This document shows, piece by piece, positions 1 through 9,428 of a stretch of DNA of 64,000 nucleotides. The notes below the pieces were generated by a model. It was not told the origin of the DNA. It searched no databases and saw nothing but the letters and a program-made list of their open reading frames with translations. The position numbers were made by a program, and so were the translations under genes. The stretch covers positions 55,189 through 119,188 of the forward strand of contig JAIVHO010000033.1 of NCBI GenBank assembly GCA_020201035.1, in the 5' to 3' direction. Origin of the DNA: Bacteroidales bacterium (GTDB lineage: Bacteria > Bacteroidota > Bacteroidia > Bacteroidales > VadinHA17). Position 1 is the first letter of the stretch; each line of letters begins with the position of its first letter.

Positions 1-1
1 A

Positions 2-394
2 AGGGTTGAAGACCCGTGGTTCACAACACGTACAACAAGGAAACAGGGACTGGGAATTCCCCTGATAAAACAGCAGGCGATTACTTCCGGTGGAAGCTTC
101 AGGATAGAATCTGAGCCAGGAGAAGGGACCACGGTTCTCGCCTCATTCCTGAAAGAGTCAGTTGACCGCCAGCCTATGGGTGATCTGGCAGGAGTACTGC
201 TTATACTCTCAGGAACAAGCAAAGAGATAAGGGTGGTAATGAATTATTTAACAGAGACCGGATCATGGAGATTTGATACAGATGAGATTAAATCGGTACT
301 GGAAACAGAACAGATCACAGGTAACGGCCTAACCGTGGCTCTGAGGGAGATGATAGAATATAATGTAGGGGAGCTGAACCCGGAAGCATATTAA
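2..394 (+). CDS. Histidine-kinase-like ATPase of the hydrogenase operon (5' truncated)
   Basis: The frame is open from base 2 to the stop at 392-394, so only the last 130 residues are in the window. The visible part has the late HATPase_c motifs: DPWFTTRTTRKQGLGIPL near the left edge (the lid and G2-box region of GHKL ATPases), then GGSFRIESEPGEGTTV. A short alpha-helical tail of about 80 residues follows. No dimerisation or phosphoacceptor domain can be seen because the 5' end is missing. Such ATP-binding proteins commonly precede NAD-linked [FeFe]-hydrogenase genes, and here it lies 45 bp upstream of the first hydrogenase subunit. A regulatory or assembly role is inference. ATPase fold is likely; exact function is unknown. 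Confidence 0.8.
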   Translation, partial: RVEDPWFTTRTTRKQGLGIPLIKQQAITSGGSFRIESEPGEGTTVLASFLKESVDRQPMGDLAGVLLILSGTSKEIRVVMNYLTETGSWRFDTDEIKSVLETEQITGNGLTVALREMIEYNVGELNPEAY

Positions 395-439
395 ATAAAA
401 TTAGGATTAAAAAGAATATAAGAAAAACTGGTAAGAAAA

Positions 440-832
440 ATGGAAAAGGTAAAATCGCTGGCTGATCTGAAAAAAATCAGTGAAAGCTTCAAAAAAGGTA
501 TCGACCTGAGGGAGAAATCATCCCATCCGGATGACATTGTACAGGTAAAGGTAGCAATGGCAACATGCGGGATTGCATCAGGTGCAAAGGAGACAATGGA
601 ATATCTCTCTTCGGAGCTGGAAAAGAGAGGCATTGAAGCCATTGTTACCCAGACAGGGTGCATGGGTTACTGCTATGCAGAGCCCACCATCGAGGTAACG
701 CTTCCGGGTCAGAATCCGGTAGTGTATGGCGAGGTGGATATCAGGAAGGCTGATGAGATAATTGAGAAATATATCAAGACCGGGGAACTGGTAAACGGTA
801 TTATTCCTCAGAATTATGAAACTATTGACTAA
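440..832 (+). CDS. Thioredoxin-like [2Fe-2S] ferredoxin subunit of the hydrogenase operon
   Basis: A 130-residue protein with the thioredoxin-fold [2Fe-2S] pattern seen in NuoE C-terminal domains. Cysteines occur in ATCGIASGA and in TGCMGYCYAEP, giving the C-x(n)-C ... C-x3-C arrangement that binds one cluster. The N-terminal 35 residues are charged and helical. There is no signal peptide, so it should be cytoplasmic. It lies 18 bp before hydB and is clearly co-transcribed with it. The family is known as a stand-alone ferredoxin encoded with HydABC-type hydrogenases. It is probably an electron-transfer partner or extra subunit of the complex; which step it serves cannot be read from the sequence. 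Confidence 0.85.
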   Translation: MEKVKSLADLKKISESFKKGIDLREKSSHPDDIVQVKVAMATCGIASGAKETMEYLSSELEKRGIEAIVTQTGCMGYCYAEPTIEVTLPGQNPVVYGEVDIRKADEIIEKYIKTGELVNGIIPQNYETID

Positions 833-850
833 TTAAAGCGGAGGAGAATT

Positions 851-2644
851 ATGTCAAAATACAATATGCATTTGCTTGTTTGCGGTGGAACAGGCTGCAG
901 GGCATCAGAAAGTGCAGGGATAGAGGCGAAACTGAAGAGTGAGCTGGAAAAGAGAAGCCTGGATCAGTCGGTTCAGGTGATATCAACCGGTTGCTTCGGC
1001 TTTTGTGAAAAGGGTCCCATTGTGAAGGTGATGCCTGACAACACCTTTTATACACAGGTAACACCTGCTGATGCAGAGACTATTGTTGCCGAGCATGTGG
1101 TGAAGGGAAGGCGCGTCGAGAGCCTGATCTATACTGATCCATCCAGCAAGGAGAAGGTGGAGGAGTCTGCCAAAATGGGATTCTACAAAAAACAGCTCCG
1201 CATTGCCCTGCGCAACTGCGGCTTTATCAACCCTGAAAATGTAGATGAATATATAGCCCGCGATGGTTATCTGGCTCTTGGTAATATTATTACCGGAATG
1301 AAGCCGCAGGAAGCCATTGAGATAATGAAGGAGTCGGGCCTCCGCGGAAGAGGCGGCGCCGGGTTTCCGACCGGACTAAAATGGGATCTTACAGCCAGAA
1401 CAGAAGCTGACCAGAAATATGTTGTCTGTAATGCTGATGAGGGAGATCCGGGAGCCTTTATGGACAGATCAATACTTGAAGGAGATCCGCACTCAGTTCT
1501 GGAGGCAATGGCCATATGCGGATACTGCATTGGTTCTGACAAGGGACTTATATATATAAGGGCGGAATATCCGCTTGCCATTGAGAGACTCAAGATTGCA
1601 CTCAGCCAGGCTCGTGAATACGGCCTTCTGGGTAACAATATAATGGGCACAGAATTCTCCTTTGATATTGAGCTAAGATACGGAGCAGGAGCATTTGTTT
1701 GCGGTGAGGAGACTGCACTGATACACTCAATGGAAGGACTGAGGGGTGAACCGACACTTAAACCACCCTTCCCGTCTGAGAGCGGCTATAACGGAAAGCC
1801 CACCAATGTTAATAATGTTGAAACCCTCGCCAATATTCCTGTTATCTATCTTAAGGGAGCAAAATGGTTCAGCAGCATAGGCACTGAAAAATCAAAGGGA
1901 ACAAAAGTGTTTGCCCTGGCCGGAAAGATCAATAACGTAGGACTGATTGAGGTACCAATGGGTACCACCCTCAGGGAGGTGATATTTGAGATAGGCGGCG
2001 GGATAAAGGACGGGAAAAAATTCAAGTCTGTACAAACAGGCGGACCAAGCGGTGGCTGTTTGACCGAAAAACACCTCGATACACCTATCGACTTTGACAA
2101 CCTGATAGCTGCAGGTTCAATGATGGGATCAGGAGGTATGATAGTGATGGATGAGGATGACTGTATGGTATCTATGGCCCGCTACTACCTGGAATTCACC
2201 GTGGAGGAGTCGTGCGGGAAATGTGCCCCCTGCCGTATAGGCAACAAGAGGCTGCATGAGCTGCTTGACCATATCTGCAAGGGAAACGGCAAGCTGGAAG
2301 ATCTTGACAGGCTGGTTAATATGAGCAACGTAATCAAGGACACCTCGCTGTGCGGACTGGGACAATCATCACCCAACCCTGTGCTGTCAACTATCAATAA
2401 CTTCAAAGACGAGTATGATGCACATGTAACCGACAAGAAATGTCCGGCCGGACAGTGTCGCGACCTGATGGAGTATTTCATCATAGAGGAGAATTGCGTG
2501 GGATGTACAGCTTGTGCAAGGGTTTGCCCGGTGGCAGCCATCACAGGAGAGAGAAAGGAACCTCACCTGATTAATCCGGCCATATGTATCAAATGCGGGG
2601 CATGTATGGAGAAATGCAAGTTTGACGCTATAATAATTCAGTAA
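851..2644 (+). CDS. hydB: NAD-linked [FeFe] hydrogenase, NuoF-like subunit HydB
   Basis: A flavoprotein subunit of 597 residues that carries FMN and the NAD(H) site of the trimeric hydrogenase. Domains in order: an N-terminal thioredoxin-like [2Fe-2S] domain (Cys11, 16, 48, 52); the NuoF FMN/NAD domain with GRGGAGFPTGLKW near residue 165 and NADEGDPGAFMDR near 193; an SLBB region; the NuoF [4Fe-4S] motif ESCGKCAPCRIG near 452; and a C-terminal two-cluster ferredoxin with CVGCTACARVCP near 548 and CIKCGACMEKC near 579. This domain set is that of HydB in electron-bifurcating hydrogenases, not of complex I NuoF, which lacks the terminal ferredoxin. It sits between the small ferredoxin gene and hydA (13 bp gap). 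All cluster ligands appear intact. Confidence 0.95.
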   Translation: MSKYNMHLLVCGGTGCRASESAGIEAKLKSELEKRSLDQSVQVISTGCFGFCEKGPIVKVMPDNTFYTQVTPADAETIVAEHVVKGRRVESLIYTDPSSKEKVEESAKMGFYKKQLRIALRNCGFINPENVDEYIARDGYLALGNIITGMKPQEAIEIMKESGLRGRGGAGFPTGLKWDLTARTEADQKYVVCNADEGDPGAFMDRSILEGDPHSVLEAMAICGYCIGSDKGLIYIRAEYPLAIERLKIALSQAREYGLLGNNIMGTEFSFDIELRYGAGAFVCGEETALIHSMEGLRGEPTLKPPFPSESGYNGKPTNVNNVETLANIPVIYLKGAKWFSSIGTEKSKGTKVFALAGKINNVGLIEVPMGTTLREVIFEIGGGIKDGKKFKSVQTGGPSGGCLTEKHLDTPIDFDNLIAAGSMMGSGGMIVMDEDDCMVSMARYYLEFTVEESCGKCAPCRIGNKRLHELLDHICKGNGKLEDLDRLVNMSNVIKDTSLCGLGQSSPNPVLSTINNFKDEYDAHVTDKKCPAGQCRDLMEYFIIEENCVGCTACARVCPVAAITGERKEPHLINPAICIKCGACMEKCKFDAIIIQ

Positions 2645-2657
2645 CAGCAGATCAGAA

Positions 2658-4436
2658 ATGAGCAAAATAAAATTAACAATAGATAACAGGCAGGTTGAGG
2701 TTGAAAGTGGTACAACCATTTACAAGGCGGCAAGGGAGCTGGGAATAGATATACCCGTTCTGTGCTATATGGACCTGCACGACCTGAATATTGAGAATAA
2801 ACCGGCTGGTTGCCGCATATGCGTAGTTGAGGTTGAGGGCAGAAGGAATCTGGCCCCCTCCTGCTCTACCAACTGTGAAGAGGGCATGGTAGTAAAGTCC
2901 CATTCAGTAAGGGTTCTTAATGCCAGACGCACTGTAATGGAATTTATCCTTTCAGACCACCCCAAGGAGTGCCTTACATGTCTTAAGTCGGGTCACTGCG
3001 AACTGCAGGACATGGCAGTTAAGCTGGGTATAAGAGAGATCCCGGGAGAGGCAATAGCCGAAATGTCAACCTACCGCCTGGATACATCACCCTCTATAGT
3101 CAGGAACCTCGACAAATGCATTATGTGCCGCAGGTGCGAGACCATGTGTAACGATATACAGACAGTAGGTGCCCTCTCGGCTATACACAGGGGATTTATG
3201 GCAGTAGTGGCTCCTGCATTTGAACAGAATCTGGAACACTCAACCTGCACCTATTGCGGTCAGTGTGTTGCTGTTTGTCCAACCGGAGCACTGACAGAGG
3301 TAAATCACACAAACGAGGTGCTTCGTCACCTGGCTGATCCTTCAAAAACGGTAGTGGTACAGACTGCCCCTGCAGTAAGGGCAGCACTTGGCGAGGAGTT
3401 CGGAATGGAACCGGGTGAACTGGTTACCGGTAAGATGGTATCGGCCCTCAGGTCTCTGGGCTTTGATTTTGTTTTTGACACCGACTTTGCTGCTGACCTC
3501 ACTATTATGGAAGAGGCAACTGAGCTGCTGAGCAGGCTGCAGAATCATCTTGAAGGAGACGGCACAGCGCGACTCCCGATTCTTACAAGCTGCTGCCCCG
3601 GATGGGTCAACTTTTTTGAGACAAACTTCCCTGAGCTGAAGGATGTACCTTCAACAGCCAAATCGCCCCAGCAGATGTTCGGCGCAATTGCAAAGACCTA
3701 TTTTGCAGAAAAACAGAATATTAAGAGAGAGGATATGATTGTGGTTTCGGTGATGCCATGTCTTGCCAAAAAATATGAATGTCAGCGCGAGGAGTTCAGC
3801 ACCGATGGTAATCCTGATGTGGACATCTCCATTTCAACAAGGGAGCTGGCTGCATTTATCAGGCAGGCAAATATTGACTTCAAAACGCTGCCGGATGAGG
3901 AGTTCGACAACCCCATGGGTGAGTCGACAGGTGCAGGCGTGATCTTCGGCACCACAGGTGGTGTTATCGAGGCTGCTGTCAGAACAGCTTATGAGCTGCA
4001 TACCGGAAAAAAACTGGAGAAGGTGGATTTTGAACAACTCCGCGGACTGGAGGGAGTGAGGGAAGCCTCCATCGACTTCAACGGTCTGGAACTGAGAATT
4101 GGGATAGCACACGGACTGGGTAACGCAAGGAAGCTGCTGAATGATGTACGCGACGGTAAGTCAAAATATCATGCCATAGAGATAATGGCATGTCCGGGCG
4201 GATGCATCGGCGGGGGCGGACAGCCATTCCATCACGGCAAATCAGAAATCCTTAAGGCAAGGGCCTCTGCTCTCTATAGGGAGGACCAGGATAAGCCTAT
4301 AAGGAAATCACATGAGAATCCCTTTATCAAGGTGCTGTATGATGAGTTCCTGGGTGAGCCCAACAGTGAGAAGGCGCATAAGCTGCTGCACACCCACTAC
4401 TTTGACAAGAAGAAGAGAATTACCATTAAACAATAA
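2658..4436 (+). CDS. hydA: [FeFe] hydrogenase catalytic subunit HydA
   Basis: Reversibly reduces protons to H2 at the H-cluster. The 592-residue chain starts with a plant-type [2Fe-2S] domain (residues 1-75), followed by the His/Cys-ligated [4Fe-4S] motif HPKECLTCLKSGHCELQ (about 101-117) and two [4Fe-4S] clusters (CIMCRRCETMC near 154, CTYCGQCVAVCP near 197). The three H-cluster signatures are complete: TSCCPGW near 310, MPCLAKKYEC near 366 and MACPGGCIGGGGQP near 510. A small-subunit-like tail closes the protein. No Tat signal is present, so the enzyme is cytoplasmic. With hydB and hydC beside it, it belongs to the NAD-linked trimeric type (group A3), known to couple H2 to both ferredoxin and NAD(H). 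The HydEFG maturases are not in this window. Confidence 0.97.
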   Translation: MSKIKLTIDNRQVEVESGTTIYKAARELGIDIPVLCYMDLHDLNIENKPAGCRICVVEVEGRRNLAPSCSTNCEEGMVVKSHSVRVLNARRTVMEFILSDHPKECLTCLKSGHCELQDMAVKLGIREIPGEAIAEMSTYRLDTSPSIVRNLDKCIMCRRCETMCNDIQTVGALSAIHRGFMAVVAPAFEQNLEHSTCTYCGQCVAVCPTGALTEVNHTNEVLRHLADPSKTVVVQTAPAVRAALGEEFGMEPGELVTGKMVSALRSLGFDFVFDTDFAADLTIMEEATELLSRLQNHLEGDGTARLPILTSCCPGWVNFFETNFPELKDVPSTAKSPQQMFGAIAKTYFAEKQNIKREDMIVVSVMPCLAKKYECQREEFSTDGNPDVDISISTRELAAFIRQANIDFKTLPDEEFDNPMGESTGAGVIFGTTGGVIEAAVRTAYELHTGKKLEKVDFEQLRGLEGVREASIDFNGLELRIGIAHGLGNARKLLNDVRDGKSKYHAIEIMACPGGCIGGGGQPFHHGKSEILKARASALYREDQDKPIRKSHENPFIKVLYDEFLGEPNSEKAHKLLHTHYFDKKKRITIKQ

Positions 4437-4457
4437 TTTTTCAAATACATATTTGTC

Positions 4458-4943
4458 ATGTCGAGTATTAAAATAGAATTGAGACAGCAGGATATCGATA
4501 AAATCAAAGAGATAGCTGCATCATTCGGGAACAGGGAACACGAACTGATCAATGTTCTGCACAAATGTCAGGAGCACTTCGGGTATCTTCCTGCGGAAGT
4601 ACAGGAGGTAGTGGCTGAGGAGCTTAAGGCACCGGTTGCAAAGGTATACGGGGTAGTCTCTTTCTACTCCTTCTTTACCATGACACCCAAAGGCAAACAT
4701 CCTATCAGCATCTGTCTGGGTACAGCCTGCTATGTCAGGGGAGCAGAAAAGGTGCTTGACGAGTTCAAAAAAGAACTCAGCATTGAGGTTGGACAGACCA
4801 CCGGTAACGGTAAATTTTCACTCTCAAGCCTCAGGTGCGTTGGTGCGTGCGGACTGGCACCGGTGGTGCTGGTGGGTGAGAAGACCTACGGCAGGGTGGC
4901 ACCTGATGATGTAAAGAATATCCTTAAGGAATATAACGACTGA
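4458..4943 (+). CDS. hydC: NAD-linked [FeFe] hydrogenase, NuoE-like subunit HydC
   Basis: A 161-residue subunit of the NuoE / thioredoxin-like [2Fe-2S] family. It has the helical N-terminal bundle (EHELINVLHKCQEHFGYLP), the VYGVVSFYSFF motif and the four-cysteine cluster site: CLGTACYVRG near residue 85 and LRCVGACGLAPVV near 127. It passes electrons between the HydB flavin and the Fe-S chain of the trimeric hydrogenase. It is the last gene of the operon, 21 bp after hydA. Its stop lies only 5 bp from the stop of the converging ygiQ gene, so there is no room for a conventional terminator between them. Confidence 0.93.
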   Translation: MSSIKIELRQQDIDKIKEIAASFGNREHELINVLHKCQEHFGYLPAEVQEVVAEELKAPVAKVYGVVSFYSFFTMTPKGKHPISICLGTACYVRGAEKVLDEFKKELSIEVGQTTGNGKFSLSSLRCVGACGLAPVVLVGEKTYGRVAPDDVKNILKEYND

Positions 4944-4948
4944 TTGGT

Positions 4949-7063
4949 CTATTTTTGATTGGTGTTTGGTTTGGCACGGGGTGGTCTGCGGTTTTTGTCG
5001 CTACCGTTCCGTGTCTTTTTTATATGGCCCTGATCCGGATTATCTTTCGGTATCCCAGGATCAGTTCTCTTTTTCAGATTAGCCTGTTCCGGCCCCTCTC
5101 TTAGATTCCTCTTCTCCTGTCCCTTTTTCAGCTTGCCCTGTGCCGGATTACCTTTCAGCTTGCCCTGTGCCCGTCTCTTTTTCAGATTGCCCTTCAACGG
5201 TCCCTTCAGGGGTGATTCACCTGTTATAAGCGGTAACATATAAGCCAGTCCGGCACGATTGAGATCACGCCGTATCCCTGATACCTTCTCATGACGGTAC
5301 CAGAAAAACAGGTTATTCTGGCTTCTCTTCTCCTCCGGCGTATGTGCCACCTCAACTGCTTTGCCGGTATAGGGATCAGTACCCGTATAGTAAATGGTTG
5401 TAGCAAGGGTCATGGGAGTAGGGGTAAAATCCTGCACCTGTTCCAGCTTCATGCCCATTGCCCTGGTCTCAACGGCCAGCTCAGCCATATCCTTAATGCC
5501 ACACCCGGGGTGACTGGAGATAAAGTAGGGTATAATCTCCATCCTGGTACCCTCTTTCCGGTTAAAATTGTCAAACTTTTTCTTAAGCTCTGAAAAAAGA
5601 GTGAACGAGGGCTTTCGCATTACAGACAGTACGGTTGGGGAAGTGTGCTCAGGCGCAACCTTAAAACGACCCTGCACATGGTATCGCAGCATGTCATCCA
5701 GGTATATGTCCTCCTCACTTCCAGCGTTCTTGTTGAATGACCTAAGCAGGAGATCATACCTGACACCGCTTCCGATATATACTCTTTTAATGCCGCTCCG
5801 CTCCCGCGCAGTGCGGTAGAGATTATTCAGACTGCGGTGTGACACCTCCAGATTTGAACAAATGGAGGGCCATATGCATGATGGCCGGGTACATGATATA
5901 CACCTTTTTCTGTCTTTCCCCTCCATCCTGTACATATTTGCGGACGGACCGCCAAGGTCGGTGACAACACCGTTAAAGTCAGGCATTCCGGCAATTGCGT
6001 CCAATTCCCTTACAACAGACTCTTCTGATCTGCTGGAGATATGCTTGCCCTGATGTGCTGCAATGGCACAGAAGCTGCACCCCCCGAAACATCCGCGATG
6101 GATATTCACAGAGTTCTTTATCATCTCGTAGGCTGGCACCGGAGGTTTCCTGTTATACCTTGGGTGCGGCAGTCGGGTATAGGGCAGATCATATATACGG
6201 TCAGTCTCTTCGGTAGTAAGGGGTGGGAAATGCGGGTTTACAACAACCCTTCTTCCACCGCTCTCCTGCACCAGTCGGGCTGCATCTATGCGATTCGACT
6301 CCCTTTCAAAGATGGCAAAAGCCTCCCCGAATTTCTGCTTGCTGCCGCTCACCTCTTCAAACGAGGGAAGGGTGATTGTACGCCACCCTTTTTGTCCGGC
6401 CGGCAATTTATCTTCTGCAGGGAGAGCAACAGCGGTCTGGGGAATATTTATCAGGTTATCAAAGGGGATACCACGCTCCAGGAGCCTGAGGAGCTCAACG
6501 AGGGGCTTCTCACCCATTCCGTATACCAGCATGTCAGCTCCGCTGGAAACAAGCATTGAGGGCAGAACCGTATCCTTCCAGTAATCATAGTGTGCCAGTC
6601 GCCGCATTGAAGCCTCCACTCCCCCTATCACCACAGGAACGTCCGGGTAGATTGATTTAAGTATCTCACTATACACAACAGTGGGGTAATCGGGTCGGTG
6701 ACCTGCCCTACCTCCGGGTGTATAGGCATCATCTGACCTCAGCCTTTTCATGGCAGTATAGTGATTAACCATCGAGTCCATATTTCCTGCCGAAACAGCA
6801 AAAAAGAGCCCCGGTCTGCCCAGTTTTCTGAAATCCCTGAGATCGTCACGCCAGTTTGGCTGCGGTACAATACCAATCCTGTAACCTTCAGCCTCCACCA
6901 CCCTGCCTATTACTGCAGCAGCAAAAGAGGGATGGTCAATATAGGCATCCCCGGTGAACAGTATCACATCAAACTCATCCCATTCCCTCAGGGAGGCCTC
7001 CTCCCTTGATACAGGAAGCCATGCGGTTATGTCATTTTTGCCTCTTTCAGTTATCTTTGTCAT
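4949..7063 (-). CDS. YgiQ-family radical SAM protein with a long basic tail
   Basis: The product matches the YgiQ family throughout: start MTKITERGKND.TAWLPVS, the motif FTGDAYIDHPSFAAAVIGR, and the radical-SAM cluster site GCFGGCSFC near residue 325 (C-x3-C-x2-C). The family's reaction is not established. The ATG at 7063 is preferred because homologous sequence begins there; the frame extends 15 residues further upstream to 7108. Normal family sequence ends near residue 615, after MLPLITGE. It is followed by about 85 residues of low-complexity, strongly basic sequence with repeated LKGNLKK, QGKLKGN, QGKLKKG and ANLKKR units. That tail may contact nucleic acid or may be expanded repeat sequence. 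The gene is divergent from the TPR gene. Confidence 0.9.
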   Translation of the reverse strand: MTKITERGKNDITAWLPVSREEASLREWDEFDVILFTGDAYIDHPSFAAAVIGRVVEAEGYRIGIVPQPNWRDDLRDFRKLGRPGLFFAVSAGNMDSMVNHYTAMKRLRSDDAYTPGGRAGHRPDYPTVVYSEILKSIYPDVPVVIGGVEASMRRLAHYDYWKDTVLPSMLVSSGADMLVYGMGEKPLVELLRLLERGIPFDNLINIPQTAVALPAEDKLPAGQKGWRTITLPSFEEVSGSKQKFGEAFAIFERESNRIDAARLVQESGGRRVVVNPHFPPLTTEETDRIYDLPYTRLPHPRYNRKPPVPAYEMIKNSVNIHRGCFGGCSFCAIAAHQGKHISSRSEESVVRELDAIAGMPDFNGVVTDLGGPSANMYRMEGKDRKRCISCTRPSCIWPSICSNLEVSHRSLNNLYRTARERSGIKRVYIGSGVRYDLLLRSFNKNAGSEEDIYLDDMLRYHVQGRFKVAPEHTSPTVLSVMRKPSFTLFSELKKKFDNFNRKEGTRMEIIPYFISSHPGCGIKDMAELAVETRAMGMKLEQVQDFTPTPMTLATTIYYTGTDPYTGKAVEVAHTPEEKRSQNNLFFWYRHEKVSGIRRDLNRAGLAYMLPLITGESPLKGPLKGNLKKRRAQGKLKGNPAQGKLKKGQEKRNLREGPEQANLKKRTDPGIPKDNPDQGHIKKTRNGSDKNRRPPRAKPNTNQK

Positions 7064-7180
7064 AAACAGCCCGGTCAGATAAGGATTTACAGCACCTCCA
7101 CATGCCAATCAGTCATACGGCCTGATTATTGAGGCTCACGATACAAAGAAAGCGGAATTATTTTAAAGAAAGATGCAATA

Positions 7181-9421
7181 ATGGAACCCTTAAAGGTAAA
7201 TAACAGTTATAAGAAGATAGCCCGACTGGTTTATGAAGGACGGTTAAGGGAGAGCCTGAACAAGATGAAAGAGTTTGTGAAGCCGGCCGGCAAGAGCGAC
7301 TATACGGCACAGATTGAGACTCTTGAGACCACCTACCGCAGTATGATCAGTTACACCGTTCAGGGTATACATGATCCTGAGAGGAAAAAAATCTATACAA
7401 AGCTTCAGCAATCGGTGATGAAGCTGGCTGATCAGGCAAGGGAGAATCTGCTTTCAAACCACTCGGGATGGCACACTTACTGGCTTAAATCAAACTGTGA
7501 GAATGAGCGTAAGCTGGCGGGTAAGAGTCTTGTTGAGTCGATTGACGACCTTATATTCAAGTCAGAGCTGGATGAATGGCTGACCGAGAGCGGTACCCGC
7601 TGGAGCGATCCGGTAACAGATAAACACACCCGCCACAGGAAGCTGATAGAGGATATCTTCAATCATCTGTGGTTAACAGATTACTACGGTGAGGCTGAGG
7701 ATGAGCTTATACGTATCACCCTGCAGGGTAATAATTTTGACTGGTATGAGAAGGCGCTGTTTGTAAGTGCCGTTACACTGAGCACACTGAGGGTGTGGGA
7801 TGAGAAAAAGATAAGGAGATTGCTCTCACTCTTCACTGACGGTGAGGAAAAGATCAGAGAGAGGGCGGTGGCAGGAATTGTTCTGTCTCTCTACTATTAC
7901 GACAGGAGGCTCTCTCTTCACCCGGAGCTGTCAAAGCTTCTTGAACAGACATTTACTGAAAGAGGAGCTCATGAATTGATGAGGATAACCATTATCCAGC
8001 TGTTAAGATCAAGGGAGACAGAGAGGATAGGACGTAAGCTGCAGGATGAGATACTGCCAAAGGTAGCCGGACTGAAGCCCAGGATTGAGGAGAAGCTTGA
8101 TCTGGACAACCTGCTGCCTGCCGACCTTACCGAGGGCAAGAATCCCGACTGGAGTGACCTGTTTGAGGAGTCAGAGGATATATATAAGAGCATGGAGGAG
8201 TTTTCCAAACTGCAGATGGAGGGGGCTGATGTCTATATGTCAGCATTTGCCAATCTTAAGAATTTTGATTTTTTCAGGACCTTTTCCAACTGGTTCCTTC
8301 CCTTCTACCCGGATCATGAGTCTCTGGACAATATTTTCAGGGACGAGATACTTGGTGAGGGAACCAATGAGCTGGCAGAAGCGCTGTATAAGACACCTTT
8401 TATCTGCAACTCCGACAAATACAGTCTGGTCATCAACCTGAAGCACCTTCCTGAATCACAGAAAAAGATGATGCTGAAGGTATTCAGGATGGAGCTGGAG
8501 GGTCTTGAGCAGATGAAGGACAGTGAGATAGATCTTGACCCCAACCTGACCTTCAGGACAAATATTACCCAGTATCTTCAGGACCTCTACCGTTTCTTCA
8601 AGCTGTCACCCTATAAAAATGAGTTTGAGGATCTCTTCTGGGGTAATCTCGAGATACACAACACCCGGTTTTTCAGGCTTATTTTCAGCAGCTCCGGTGA
8701 CCGGCTTACACTTGCCGATTACTATTTCGGAAAGGATTTCTATAATGAGGCTCTTGATCTGTACAACTCCATCACCGATGAAGAGTCAGAGACATCACAG
8801 ATCTATGAGAAAGCTGGGTATTGCCTTCAGCAACAGGGACTGTTTACCGAGGCCATAACAAAATACAGGAGGGCCAATATCCTTGAGAGGAAAGCCTGGA
8901 CACTGAAAAAAACCGGGTACTGCTACAGGAGGCTTGAGATGTATGAAGAGGCCCTGGAGAATTACCTGGAGGCTGAATCAGCGGAGAGCGACAATATGCA
9001 TACTGTAGCAATGATTGGTCACTGCTACCTTGACCTTAAACGGTATGAGGAGGCTTTGAAATACTACTTCAGGGTTGAATACCATGATCCCGGAAACTAC
9101 AGGGTACTGAAGCCTATAGCGTGGTGCTACTTTGTTGCCGGGAAGTTTGACGAATCACATAAGTATTACAGCAAGCTTTCGGAAGAGAATCTTAAGGCTC
9201 ATGACTATATCAATATAGGTCACCTTGCACTCTGCTCAGGCGAGCGTGATCAGGCAGTGGCCAGCTACCGTAAAAGTATTACAAGGGGTGCGCTTCCGGG
9301 GGAGGAGCTGATTGAGATATTCCGCGAAGACAGCGGACTGTTGGCAACTCTGGGTGCAGATCCTGATGATCTGCCAATAATAGCGGACTACCTTATATAT
9401 GATGCCGGCCTTCCGGAATAG
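7181..9421 (+). CDS. Large tetratricopeptide-repeat protein
   Basis: A 746-residue cytoplasmic protein without signal peptide. The first 500 residues are helical and charged with no motif I recognise. From about residue 505 to 710 there are consecutive TPR units: DYYFGKDFYNEALDLYN, AGYCLQQQGLFTEAITKYR, GYCYRRLEMYEEALENYL, GHCYLDLKRYEEALKYYF and AWCYFVAGKFDESHKYY. TPR arrays mediate protein-protein contacts. Similar TPR proteins are common in Bacteroidales, but no specific partner is evident. It is monocistronic: a divergent gene lies upstream and a convergent one downstream. The start ATG at 7181 leaves a 72-117 bp shared promoter region with ygiQ. Confidence 0.8.
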   Translation: MEPLKVNNSYKKIARLVYEGRLRESLNKMKEFVKPAGKSDYTAQIETLETTYRSMISYTVQGIHDPERKKIYTKLQQSVMKLADQARENLLSNHSGWHTYWLKSNCENERKLAGKSLVESIDDLIFKSELDEWLTESGTRWSDPVTDKHTRHRKLIEDIFNHLWLTDYYGEAEDELIRITLQGNNFDWYEKALFVSAVTLSTLRVWDEKKIRRLLSLFTDGEEKIRERAVAGIVLSLYYYDRRLSLHPELSKLLEQTFTERGAHELMRITIIQLLRSRETERIGRKLQDEILPKVAGLKPRIEEKLDLDNLLPADLTEGKNPDWSDLFEESEDIYKSMEEFSKLQMEGADVYMSAFANLKNFDFFRTFSNWFLPFYPDHESLDNIFRDEILGEGTNELAEALYKTPFICNSDKYSLVINLKHLPESQKKMMLKVFRMELEGLEQMKDSEIDLDPNLTFRTNITQYLQDLYRFFKLSPYKNEFEDLFWGNLEIHNTRFFRLIFSSSGDRLTLADYYFGKDFYNEALDLYNSITDEESETSQIYEKAGYCLQQQGLFTEAITKYRRANILERKAWTLKKTGYCYRRLEMYEEALENYLEAESAESDNMHTVAMIGHCYLDLKRYEEALKYYFRVEYHDPGNYRVLKPIAWCYFVAGKFDESHKYYSKLSEENLKAHDYINIGHLALCSGERDQAVASYRKSITRGALPGEELIEIFREDSGLLATLGADPDDLPIIADYLIYDAGLPE

Positions 9422-9428
9422 GTGAATC

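Noticed and set aside
6041..6559. 172-codon plus-strand frame opposite ygiQ
   Set aside because: Overlaps the conserved radical-SAM core on the other strand and shows no domain or start context.
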